From NCBI GenBank assembly GCA_947574055.1, contig CANPIC010000026.1:1-41240 (forward strand): a DNA stretch of 41,240 nucleotides. Reading direction: 5' to 3'. Positions 1 through 7,227 of this stretch are shown here, in pieces. This DNA is from an uncultured bacterium. GTDB taxonomy: Bacteria; Bacillota; Clostridia; Lachnospirales; Lachnospiraceae. Made by a program: the position numbers and the translations under genes. How positions within the stretch are numbered: position 1 is the stretch's first letter; each line of letters opens with the position of its first letter. The notes beneath the pieces were generated by a model. The model had not been told where the DNA came from, searched no databases, and worked only from the letters and a program-made list of their open reading frames with translations.

Positions 1-36
1 CCAGGGATGGATCACCACAGGATGATCCATCCCTGG
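1..36 (-). terminator. Stem-loop at the end of the ABC importer operon
   Basis: A perfect 14-bp inverted repeat (CCAGGGATGGATCA and its complement) with an 8-nt loop lies 24 nt beyond the stop codon of the ATPase gene. Read on the minus strand it fits a rho-independent terminator. The U-tract that would prove it falls outside the window, so this is an inference from stem strength and position. Confidence 0.6.
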
Positions 37-59
37 GCGATCCGGGTTCTGCCGGCCCT

Positions 60-833
60 CTAATTTCCACACTCTACGCTGATGCGGTTAAAAATTGCCA
101 TAATCTCTTCTGTATCCATGCCTTTTTTTGCATCTCCTGCGCGGTCCAATATGACCTTCCCCTCATGCAGCATCACCAGTCTGTTGCCGTACTCCAGTGC
201 ATAGCGAAGATTATGCGTGACCATAATGGTGGTCACCCCCTTCTCTCTGACTATCTGCTCTGTCAGTTTCATGATAATCTCCGCTGTCCGGGGATCAAGA
301 GCCGCCGTATGTTCATCCAGAATCAGAAAATCAATCGGCGTCATCGTCGACATCAGCAGCGCCACCGCCTGTCTCTGTCCGCCGGAAAGATCGCCCACAC
401 GGGTGTTGAGTTTCTCCTCCAGGCCCAGGTCAAGCCGGGAGAGCAGTTCCCTGTAACAGGCAATTTTTTCTTTATTGATGCCCTTTCTGAGTCCATAGTG
501 TCTGCCCTTGTTATCTGCCAGAGACATATTTTCCAGGATTGTCATCGACGGACAGGTACCCCGGGAGGGGTCCTGATAGACCCGTCCGATCCTGCGATGC
601 CGCAGATAAGCCTGCCTGCGGGTGATATCCTCCCCGTTCACCAGGATACGGCCCCCGTCTGTCCCGATACTGCCACAAATCAGATTCAGCAAGGAGGTCT
701 TGCCCGAACCATTGCTCCCCACCACGGAAACAAACTCCCCATCCTGCACGGTAAAGTCAAAACCATCAAACAGACACATCTCATTGACACTGCCCGGATT
801 GTAGTGCTTTGTAATTTTCTCCAATGTCAGCAT
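60..833 (-). CDS. ABC transporter ATP-binding protein, TrpXYZ-like importer (COG1101 type)
   Basis: Cytoplasmic ATPase of 257 aa that should power the importer encoded just upstream. Visible motifs are Walker A GSNGSGKT (about residues 39-46), Q-loop RVYQDPSRGT, signature LSGGQRQAVAL, Walker B FLILDEHTAALDP and the switch histidine in VTHN. The ATG at 833 was chosen because MLTLEKITKHY is the usual beginning of the fold; the open frame runs further upstream only inside the permease gene. The start overlaps the permease stop by 7 bp, so translation is probably coupled. Third gene of the operon lipoprotein-permease-ATPase. The family was assigned from gene order and sequence character, and the tryptophan substrate is inferred from the T-box specifier, not from the ATPase itself. 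Confidence 0.9.
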   Translation of the reverse strand: MLTLEKITKHYNPGSVNEMCLFDGFDFTVQDGEFVSVVGSNGSGKTSLLNLICGSIGTDGGRILVNGEDITRRQAYLRHRRIGRVYQDPSRGTCPSMTILENMSLADNKGRHYGLRKGINKEKIACYRELLSRLDLGLEEKLNTRVGDLSGGQRQAVALLMSTMTPIDFLILDEHTAALDPRTAEIIMKLTEQIVREKGVTTIMVTHNLRYALEYGNRLVMLHEGKVILDRAGDAKKGMDTEEIMAIFNRISVECGN

Positions 834-1708
834 TTGCTCACCTTCTTTGTTCTTTCCATTCCCAGCACGAGGATGCCCAGGAATAAGACTGCCGTGATCA
901 GTTTCAGATCGCTGGAAGAAAGCCCCATGCGAATTGCCAGCGCCACACATGCTTTGTAGAGCAGGGAACCTGCAATCACACTGGTCGTCACCTTCCAGAA
1001 ACTGCATTTGCGAAACAGGCTGGTGCCGATGATCACACTGGCCAGACCGATGACCACGGTCCCCGTCCCCACTGAGATATCAAAAAAACGCTGCTGCTGG
1101 GCAAAAATGCAGCCACTCAGTGCCACCAGACCATTGGCAATGGAAAGCCCCACAATCCTGACCGTCCCTTTGTCTACCCCCAGAGATGTGACAATCGTGT
1201 CATTATCTCCCACTGCCCGCAAAAGCAGCCCCGAACGGGTGCGCAGATACCAGTCCAGCAAAACTTTTGCCGCCATAGTGATAACAAAGATTACGATCAC
1301 CGTCTTATAAGTCTGGAATGCACCGGGAAAGATGCCGTTTATCAGCCCATTGTCAAAAATGGTCTCTTTATTATAAACAGGCAGATTGGCCTTGCCCGCA
1401 ATCCGCAGATTGACAGTATACAGCGCAGTCATCATAATAATCCCCGACAAAAGATCCCGCACCTTCAGTTTCACATGAATCAGGCCTGTCAACATGCCCA
1501 CAAAAGCCCCTGCCAGAAAACAGACCGGCAGGGTAAAAAACGGCGAAACTTCCCTGGTAATCAGCACACAGGCGACAGCGGCTCCCATCGGGAAACTGCC
1601 ATCCACCGTAAGATCCGGAAAATCCAGTATTTTATATGTGATATATACACCGAGTCCCATAATCGCATAAATCAGACCCTGTTCCAAAACGCTCAACAAT
1701 AATGCCAC
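827..1708 (-). CDS. ABC transporter permease, TrpXYZ-like importer (COG4120 type)
   Basis: Integral membrane permease of 293 aa with many hydrophobic segments, resembling the branched-chain-amino-acid/ribose permease class used by the DUF534 (COG2984) importers. The segment around VDGSFPMGAAVAC and the cytoplasmic loop RAVGDNDTIVTSLGVD, probably the ATPase-coupling loop, are typical. The GTG start at 1708 is preferred because GGAGAG lies 6 nt upstream; another GTG at 1759 overlaps the preceding gene but has no good ribosome binding site. The gap to the lipoprotein gene is 47 nt and the 3' end overlaps the ATPase gene. Only one permease gene is present, consistent with a homodimer. The substrate is probably tryptophan or a related aromatic amino acid, judging from the T-box. 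Confidence 0.88.
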   Translation of the reverse strand: MALLLSVLEQGLIYAIMGLGVYITYKILDFPDLTVDGSFPMGAAVACVLITREVSPFFTLPVCFLAGAFVGMLTGLIHVKLKVRDLLSGIIMMTALYTVNLRIAGKANLPVYNKETIFDNGLINGIFPGAFQTYKTVIVIFVITMAAKVLLDWYLRTRSGLLLRAVGDNDTIVTSLGVDKGTVRIVGLSIANGLVALSGCIFAQQQRFFDISVGTGTVVIGLASVIIGTSLFRKCSFWKVTTSVIAGSLLYKACVALAIRMGLSSSDLKLITAVLFLGILVLGMERTKKVSKC

Positions 1709-1755
1709 TGTTCTCTCTCCTGACTTTTCTGTTATTTTGGCATACGAACCGATCG

Positions 1756-2742
1756 TCACTGAAATATCTCTGCCGCTTCGCTTTTCATCTCTTCCGGTAT
1801 CGTCAGTCCGATCTTTTCCGCCGCTGCCGTATTCAGATACAGACTGGCCTCGGAAATCACCTCAAAAGGCATCTCAGAAGCCTTTGCCTCCCCTTTCAGT
1901 ACCTTCGCCGCCATCGCCCCGGTCTGTCTGCCAAGTGCCACATAATCCAGACCCATGGATGCCACGCAGCCGTTTTTCACCTGTTCTATCTCAGAGCCAA
2001 AGACAGGAATCTTCTGCTTTTGCGCCTCATCCAGCACCGTCTGCAGGGCAGATACCACCGTATTATCGGTCAGATTGGTGATGCAGTCCACTTTGGCCGC
2101 CATCTCTGCTGCCGCCATAGGCACATCGGCTATCGTATTGATTCCGATGTCCACAATCTCAAAGCCGTATTCCCCGGCGTTCTCTTTATAGTTTGCAATC
2201 GTACTCACCGAATTGGTTTCACTGGTCGTATAAAGGATACCGATTTTTTTTGCCTCCGGCAGCATCTGACGGATCATTGCCAGCTGCTCCGTAACCGGCA
2301 GTGCATCGCTGGTGCCTGTAAGATTGCCCACACTGCTGCCATCCTCCCTGGCAAGCCCCGCCTCAGCCGGATCGGAAACTGCCGTATAGATCACGGGTAT
2401 CTGTGTATTTTGGCAGGAATTATACGCACTCATAGCGGTAGGTGTGGCAATGGCACAAATCAGATCCACCTTCTGCGATACATAGGAATCGGCAATCGTG
2501 CTGGCCGTTCCCATATCTGCCTGGGCATTGTCAAAGACCACCTGCAGATTTTTCCCTTCCTCGATACCGGCCTCCGCCAGCCCCTGCAAGAATCCTTCCC
2601 GGCAGTTATCCAGGGAGCCATGCTCCGCAAACTGGGAGATGCCGACCGTGTACTCTGCCTCTTTTGCCTGCTCTCCACAGGCAGTCAGCGTCAGCGCCGC
2701 CGCAGCTGCCATTACCAGTGTCATGATATTTTTTTTCATCAT
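1756..2742 (-). CDS. ABC transporter substrate-binding lipoprotein (DUF534/COG2984, TrpX-like)
   Basis: Exported solute-binding lipoprotein of 328 aa. It has a short charged N-terminus, a hydrophobic stretch and a lipobox LTAC with the lipidated cysteine at about residue 22. The body has the periplasmic-binding-protein type I look (EYTVGISQFAEHGSLDNCREG, then alternating Rossmann-like strands such as KKIGILYTTSETNS) seen in COG2984 proteins. Two adjacent ATGs (2742 and 2739) sit 5 and 8 nt after AGGAG; either could be used, and the open frame further upstream lies in leader DNA. First gene of the operon, 128 nt after the T-box terminator. Binding of tryptophan is inferred from the leader and from the known TrpXYZ systems; other aromatic or small ligands are possible. 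Confidence 0.88.
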   Translation of the reverse strand: MMKKNIMTLVMAAAAALTLTACGEQAKEAEYTVGISQFAEHGSLDNCREGFLQGLAEAGIEEGKNLQVVFDNAQADMGTASTIADSYVSQKVDLICAIATPTAMSAYNSCQNTQIPVIYTAVSDPAEAGLAREDGSSVGNLTGTSDALPVTEQLAMIRQMLPEAKKIGILYTTSETNSVSTIANYKENAGEYGFEIVDIGINTIADVPMAAAEMAAKVDCITNLTDNTVVSALQTVLDEAQKQKIPVFGSEIEQVKNGCVASMGLDYVALGRQTGAMAAKVLKGEAKASEMPFEVISEASLYLNTAAAEKIGLTIPEEMKSEAAEIFQ

Positions 2743-2870
2743 TTTCTCTCCTTTTTTCATGCCGCATCCTGATCCGGCCAAAAGCCTGACAGGTGCTGTC
2801 TGATTTTCCCGTCTGTCCCGCCCATGTGTGACTTACCGAAAAGGAAATGAGACAACATTTTCCGGACGAT

Positions 2871-2902
2871 AAAAAAGCGCCCCAGACATATGTCTGAGAC
2901 GC
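2871..2902 (-). terminator. T-box intrinsic terminator
   Basis: On the minus strand a near-perfect stem (GCGTCTCAGACA with TGTCTGGGGCGC, two G-U pairs) is followed by six U residues. It directly follows the T-box antiterminator core, with which it should be mutually exclusive. Confidence 0.9.
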
Positions 2903-3155
2903 TAATAAACATTATCGCGGTACCACTCAAATTGGCCTTTTCCAAAAGACCCTCTCATTTCATGTACTTCATACATGCCGCATGGATAACGGGTACGGTT
3001 CCCGGCAGCGCCTACTTAAAGTCAATTCGTTCGGACTGCCCTCGAAAGCCCATTCAGCAAACATCTCCACGCTGCATTCTCACCCTCTGCAGCTCTCTGT
3101 AATGGCATCCGTAAGCCTACTCCTCTTTCTCACAGGTTTCAACATGATTCACTTT
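2871..3155 (-). ncRNA. T-box riboswitch leader, UGG (tryptophan) specifier
   Basis: The minus-strand transcript contains the conserved T-box antiterminator core GTGGTACCGCG (2916-2926), the stem I elements AGAGAG and GGTGAGAA, and the specifier context GAA-TGG-GCTTTCGAG. The TGG lies at 3050-3052. Uncharged tRNA with a CCA anticodon would pair there and at the UGGU bulge and favour antitermination, so the importer should be made when tryptophan is scarce. The fourth bulge base is U, which would pair with an A discriminator base or wobble with G. Boundaries come from the predicted transcription start and from the end of the terminator. Confidence 0.92.
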
Positions 3156-3160
3156 TTATT

Positions 3161-3189
3161 ACTTTAATACCCGCCGCCGCAAATGTCAA
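3161..3189 (-). promoter_or_regulatory. Sigma-A-type promoter of the T-box transcript
   Basis: On the minus strand TTGACA (3184-3189) is separated by 17 nt from TAAAGT (3161-3166). The predicted start, near 3155, is just upstream of stem I of the T-box. Confidence 0.7.
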
Positions 3190-3213
3190 GTATTTTTTTC
3201 TGTCATCCTTCTT

Positions 3214-4656
3214 TTATTTTTCGTCCCCGGACAGGTTCACCTCTTTTTGATACAGCGCATTCTTTTCCACATACTGCTGGAAATCAGCCTCTTGGCAGTG
3301 TCCTTTGATCTCATTCAGCCAGGCCTCCACATGACAGAGGTACACAGTAAGATGCCCGATCTTGTGACCGTCAACGGGAATAGTGCCCATGCTGCCTGTC
3401 CCAAAGTCCATCCATTTCCCCTCCTCGTCAAATACAACCGCAAGCGCAATCTCTTCCGGATCTTTTATCTTGATTGAAAGTTCAAACGGGGTGACTGAAA
3501 TGCTCTCCAGTCCCAGACCGCTTTCATTCGTATCATTTATGACAACGGTCTGACTGCCATCTTTGTTGACCTGCACCGGAACAGAGAAGTTCCAGGGACC
3601 CTCAAACCATACATGTTCCGCCTTGTTCGGATATTGATTCAGTCCGTACTCTTCTTCCTTTTGATGATACAAAGCCTGAAATTCCTCATCAGACATCTTT
3701 TCCAGTTCCTGTTCGCTGATCCCCCAGTCGATGGCCACCGGCTCTGCCAGATTGCCGATGATCTTTTCCAGATTTACCTCCATCGTAAACGTATCCGGCA
3801 GGGTCAGTTTCCGGACATGTTGCATAACCTCAGGATCGGTGGCATCAAACTCCAGCCCCTGTTTTATGATTTCCGAATAATCGGTCAATACTTCCGAAAG
3901 TTCAATCCGCCAGATGCCGGCAAATGTCTTATCATCCAAAAATGTACCAACCAGTGTATTGCTTCCCACATACGGCTGCGGGTTAAAAGAAAACACACTG
4001 TTTCCGTCCAGAATCAGCTGCTGGCTTCCGTCCACATACTTTACGATCTGATCCGCGAAGGCCTCCTCACTTTCCACCAGCATGGAAATGCTGATGCTTT
4101 CCTGATTGCAGTAGACCTCCGAAAGCGTTACACTAACACCGCCTGCCGTCTGAGAGTAAGCGTTTGCCTCTTCTCCCGCTTCTGCGGGCTGCTCTTTTAA
4201 GGATGCCGGCTGCGTATCTTCCAGCGGCTGCGCATACTCTTTGTAATCTCCGGGGTATTCAGCGGTTTTCTCCAGCATGGTAAAAATACGCCCGATCACC
4301 GGTATTTTGGCAGCCAGCACAGGATTGGCCGTACACACCCCTGCAACCAGCAATAAAAATGCCGCCGCGGCTGCGGTTATCTTTGCCCATGCGGGAACTT
4401 TCTTTTTCCCGCTCTTGCCAGCGCCTCTTTCCTCCCGGCTCTGCCGGCTTTCTTTCGGGGCCCTTTCCCGTTCTTGTTCTCTGTGTATGGTCTGCTCTTT
4501 TACCTGTGATTCTTTCCTGCTTTCTTTCATATCTCCTGTCTCCCCTCGGTCCTTTGACAAAATCGTGTCAAAAGCCGTCTCTGCCTTTTCAGTGACAATC
4601 GCAGGGAGTCTGACATCCTGCCGGAAAGCAGAAATAATTTTTTCCTCTCGATTCAT
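3214..4656 (-). CDS. DUF4179 domain membrane protein, probable ECF anti-sigma partner
   Basis: Protein of 480 aa with a cytoplasmic N-terminus of about 90 residues that is highly charged in its second half, one transmembrane helix at about residues 90-110, and a large extracytoplasmic domain of the DUF4179 type. Proteins of this layout are commonly encoded next to ECF sigma factors and are thought to hold or sense for them; that role is inferred here. The ATG at 4656 lies 8 nt after GGAGG and overlaps the sigma gene stop as ATGA, so translation is probably coupled. A second ATG at 4662 is too close to the ribosome binding site. No signalling ligand can be read from the sequence, and no intrinsic terminator is visible after the gene. 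Confidence 0.8.
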   Translation of the reverse strand: MNREEKIISAFRQDVRLPAIVTEKAETAFDTILSKDRGETGDMKESRKESQVKEQTIHREQERERAPKESRQSREERGAGKSGKKKVPAWAKITAAAAAFLLLVAGVCTANPVLAAKIPVIGRIFTMLEKTAEYPGDYKEYAQPLEDTQPASLKEQPAEAGEEANAYSQTAGGVSVTLSEVYCNQESISISMLVESEEAFADQIVKYVDGSQQLILDGNSVFSFNPQPYVGSNTLVGTFLDDKTFAGIWRIELSEVLTDYSEIIKQGLEFDATDPEVMQHVRKLTLPDTFTMEVNLEKIIGNLAEPVAIDWGISEQELEKMSDEEFQALYHQKEEEYGLNQYPNKAEHVWFEGPWNFSVPVQVNKDGSQTVVINDTNESGLGLESISVTPFELSIKIKDPEEIALAVVFDEEGKWMDFGTGSMGTIPVDGHKIGHLTVYLCHVEAWLNEIKGHCQEADFQQYVEKNALYQKEVNLSGDEK

Positions 4657-5174
4657 TGCCATTTCCTCCGTCTTTCAGGAAAGTAGACCAGTTCCATCTC
4701 TCTGCGGGCAGCGCAGAGGCGGTGCTTTATGGCACTCTCACTCTCGCCCAGTATCCTGCTGATCTCTCTGACCCGGAATCCTTCCGCATAGTACAGAACA
4801 AGGATGACACGGTATTTTTCATCCACGCACCGGAGCATCTCCCGCCATTCTACCGTCTCATATTCCGGGCATGCCTCCCCGGTCTGCATCTCTGCCATGC
4901 TGTCACAGTAGACCAGCCTCTGCCCCTTCCTTAGGATATCATTGCATTTGTTGATCAGGATTCTTGTAAGCCAGGAACGGAAATATTCCTCCTTTTTCAG
5001 GGTGTGCAGCTTTTCCCAGCAGGTCAGAATGGTATCCTGAATGGCATCCGCTGCATCCTCGTCACTTCTGAGAATGGCACCTGCCACTTTATACATACTC
5101 TGCATGTTTTCCTGCATCAGAGCCACAAACGCCTCTCCGTCCTGGCATTTTGCTTTCCTTAGTAATGTGTTCAT
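4653..5174 (-). CDS. ECF-type RNA polymerase sigma factor
   Basis: A 173-aa protein with the two-domain layout of group 4 sigma factors. The region 2 helix reads DAADAIQDTILTCWEKL and is followed by FRSWLTRILINKCNDILR; region 4 reads EKYRVILVLYYAEGFRVREI followed by the helix-turn-helix SRILGESESAIKHRL. Length matches the family. GGGAG lies 7 nt before the ATG. It would direct polymerase to a small stress or envelope regulon and is probably controlled by the coupled DUF4179 protein. A candidate ECF promoter lies about 165-190 nt upstream of its own start codon, suggesting autoregulation. The group resembles the SigV/SigW class, but the precise subgroup is not assigned. Confidence 0.92.
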   Translation of the reverse strand: MNTLLRKAKCQDGEAFVALMQENMQSMYKVAGAILRSDEDAADAIQDTILTCWEKLHTLKKEEYFRSWLTRILINKCNDILRKGQRLVYCDSMAEMQTGEACPEYETVEWREMLRCVDEKYRVILVLYYAEGFRVREISRILGESESAIKHRLCAARREMELVYFPERRRKWQ

Positions 5175-5338
5175 ATATGATCTCCCTGCTGCGTGACGGC
5201 TCCGGCATCGCCGATATCCGTCACTTTTGTTCGCAACGGCTCAGAGAAGCGTTTCCTGCCCGGCACGGCAAATGCGCGGGCCTCTCTAAGCGGTTACTTC
5301 TGTTCCCCTGTCCGGACTTTTTGGGGTTACAAACATTA

Positions 5339-5364
5339 GACGAGGGAGTTTGCAGGTTGGTTCC
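5339..5364 (-). promoter_or_regulatory. Candidate ECF promoter, autoregulatory
   Basis: On the minus strand GGAACC (5359-5364) is followed after 16 nt by CGTC (5339-5342). This matches the general pattern of ECF promoters in Bacillota (AAC-type -35, CGTC-type -10). It implies a leader of about 158 nt before the sigma gene. The remaining sequence from 5175 to 5338 shows no other clear signal. Confidence 0.45.
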
Positions 5365-5390
5365 TTCCACTTGCCTGAAAACAGATCGGA

Positions 5391-6032
5391 TTATCGCTGC
5401 TCCATAATCCCCATCCTTTCCTCAATATCCATCCATGCCTCGTCGTCAATCTCTTCCGCACGGAACAATTTCTTTAAATCGGCGTCTGTAATCTCCCGTA
5501 TCACCCGGCAGGGATTTCCCGCCGCGATACACCAGTCCGGAATATCTCTCGTGACCACACTGCCCGCACCAATGACCACGTTATCCCCGATCTTTACCCC
5601 CGGACAGATCACGGCATTGCCGCCGATCCATACATGGTCACCTATGGTCACAGCTTTTCCGTACTCATAACCGGAATCCCGGCTCAGGGGATGGAGGGGA
5701 TGCCCGGCAGTATAGACGGACACATTGGGCGCCATCTGACAGTTATCACCAATCCTGATCGGCGCAACGTCCAGAAGTGTACAGTTATAATTGGCAAAAA
5801 AGTTTTTGCCCACTTCTATATGACTGCCATAATCACAATAAAAGGGCGGATTGATAAAGGCATCCTCCGACTTTCCCAGAAGCTCCTTTACCACAATCTT
5901 AATCCCTGCAAAATCAGAACGATCCATAAAATTCAGCTTTTGCAAAATCCGCCTGCACACTGCCTGCTCTTCCAAAATACTCTCATCCGAAATATAGGCA
6001 AGCCCTCTGTCTCTGCGCTCTCTGTTTGTCAT
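5391..6032 (-). CDS. Hexapeptide-repeat sugar O-acetyltransferase (maltose/galactoside acetyltransferase family)
   Basis: A 213-aa cytoplasmic enzyme expected to transfer acetyl from acetyl-CoA to a sugar hydroxyl. The N-terminal cap (MTNRERRDRGLAYISDE) and INPPFYCDYGSHIEVG are typical of the Maa/LacA family, and the left-handed beta-helix is visible as hexapeptide turns from IRIGDNCQM through VTIGDHVWIGGNAVI to VKIGDNVVIGAGSVV. The catalytic histidine is probably the one in YTAGHPLHP. The ATG at 6032 lies 9 nt after AGGAGG; the upstream ATG at 6041 abuts the ribosome binding site. A candidate catabolite-control site lies 73-86 nt upstream of the start codon. The exact acceptor sugar cannot be told. 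Confidence 0.92.
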   Translation of the reverse strand: MTNRERRDRGLAYISDESILEEQAVCRRILQKLNFMDRSDFAGIKIVVKELLGKSEDAFINPPFYCDYGSHIEVGKNFFANYNCTLLDVAPIRIGDNCQMAPNVSVYTAGHPLHPLSRDSGYEYGKAVTIGDHVWIGGNAVICPGVKIGDNVVIGAGSVVTRDIPDWCIAAGNPCRVIREITDADLKKLFRAEEIDDEAWMDIEERMGIMEQR

Positions 6033-6104
6033 TTTTATCATCCTCCTGTCAATACAATATAAGATACCATCAGCGGGATCTCTGCACGAAAAGATCCAGA
6101 CACT

Positions 6105-6118
6105 TGTAAACGGTTACT
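6105..6118. promoter_or_regulatory. Candidate CcpA catabolite-responsive element (cre)
   Basis: TGTAAACGGTTACT matches 13 of 14 positions of the cre consensus TGWAANCGNTNWCA and is nearly palindromic. It lies between the divergent acetyltransferase and AraC genes, so it could repress either under glucose. CcpA itself is not in the window. Confidence 0.55.
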
Positions 6119-6179
6119 GCAGATCACCTTGCATGATACATAGTAGCACATCCGCCTTTCAAAATCTTCCGCAATCCTG

Positions 6180-6185
6180 TATAAT
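6180..6185 (+). promoter_or_regulatory. Probable -10 element of the AraC gene promoter
   Basis: A consensus TATAAT on the plus strand gives a start near 6192 and a leader of about 100 nt. The hexamer 17 nt upstream (TTTCAA) is a poor -35, which fits an activator-dependent or weak promoter. Confidence 0.4.
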
Positions 6186-6293
6186 TTTATAACAATGACA
6201 GATGCGAACAGGAGCGGATGGGAACCCTTTGCCTAGAACCGGCCAAATCAGACGCTTCCCAGGCCCTTTCGCAATCCTTGGGAGGAAAATTTT

Positions 6294-7208
6294 ATGGACA
6301 ATACCACCCGTTATTGTTTTGCGTTTAATCAGGACTCTTCCGAACGGATCATGTATAACAATCCTCTGTTTCCGGTTTCTGTCCGGTATGGGGTTCTTTC
6401 CTCATATCCGGATTACTCTGCTGTCAGCCACTGGCATGAGGATCTGGAATTTATTGTGATCAAAAAGGGAAAAATGACTTACAATGTGAACGGGGAACTG
6501 TTTACCCTGACAAAGGACCGGGGAATCATCGTAAACAGCAGGCAGCTGCACTATGGTTTTTCCAGAGAACATCAGGAATGTGAATTTATCTGCATCCTGT
6601 TCTCTCCGGAACTGCTGCGCGGAAATACATGGTTTTATCAGAGTTTGATAACATATGTTACAGAAAATGCCGCCTGCCCCTGCGTCTTACTTGATCGCTG
6701 TGGCTGGCAGGCGGCCATTTTAAATAAGCTGGAAGAATTGTATGAATCTTATGAACACGATCCTGATCCGGCTAAGGCACTGCCCTGTTTTGATCTGGTG
6801 GAAGGTTTTTTGTTTATCCTGAAAATCCTCTTTCAGAATCTGGACAGAGAACAGGCTAGGCATACGCGGGAATCTGCCGAACTCGTCCCTCTCAGGGCAA
6901 TGATCTGTTATATCGAAGCGCATTACGCCAGCCGCATAACGCTTGCCGCTATCGCCGCTGCAGGCGCCTGTTGCAAGAGTAAGTGCTCCCTGCTGTTTCG
7001 CAAATATCTCCATGACACACCTATCACGTATGTCACCAGGTTCCGGCTGCGCAAAAGTCTGGTCCCTCTGCTGGATTCTGACCGCAGTATCACAGATATT
7101 GCCTACGAACATGGTTTTGGTGGTGCCAGTTATTATTGTGAGACCTTTCAGAGATATTATGGCATCTCTCCACTGCAATATCGAAAAACCCACGGCATCC
7201 GTCCATAG
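6294..7208 (+). CDS. AraC-family transcriptional regulator (cupin sensor + HTH)
   Basis: A 304-aa DNA-binding regulator. The N-terminal half is a cupin sensor (SHWHEDLEFIVIKKGKMTYN, then GIIVNSRQLHYGF), and the last 100 residues form two helix-turn-helix motifs ending SITDIAYEHGFGGASYYCET and YYGISPLQYRK. GGAGG is 8 nt before the ATG. It is divergent from the acetyltransferase gene and convergent with the lipoprotein gene, 19 nt away. Its target is unknown; the adjacent acetyltransferase is a simple candidate. The first HTH carries a CCKSKC cluster, which I believe occurs in related Clostridia regulators and do not treat as abnormal. Confidence 0.93.
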   Translation: MDNTTRYCFAFNQDSSERIMYNNPLFPVSVRYGVLSSYPDYSAVSHWHEDLEFIVIKKGKMTYNVNGELFTLTKDRGIIVNSRQLHYGFSREHQECEFICILFSPELLRGNTWFYQSLITYVTENAACPCVLLDRCGWQAAILNKLEELYESYEHDPDPAKALPCFDLVEGFLFILKILFQNLDREQARHTRESAELVPLRAMICYIEAHYASRITLAAIAAAGACCKSKCSLLFRKYLHDTPITYVTRFRLRKSLVPLLDSDRSITDIAYEHGFGGASYYCETFQRYYGISPLQYRKTHGIRP

Positions 7209-7227
7209 ATCTGTCAGCGAACACCTC

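Noticed and set aside
827-1759. Longer permease start at the GTG at 1759, overlapping the lipoprotein stop
   Set aside because: It has a poor ribosome binding site and adds a polar leader, while the GTG at 1708 has GGAGAG at good spacing.
1702-2772. 356-aa plus-strand open frame opposite the substrate-binding lipoprotein gene
   Set aside because: Antisense shadow of a convincing lipoprotein gene; no start signal and shadow-like composition.
6940-6990. Cys-rich cluster in the HTH of the first AraC regulator as a redox sensor
   Set aside because: Similar SKC-type cysteines occur, to my knowledge, in other Clostridia AraC proteins at this position, so there is no reason to infer a redox function.
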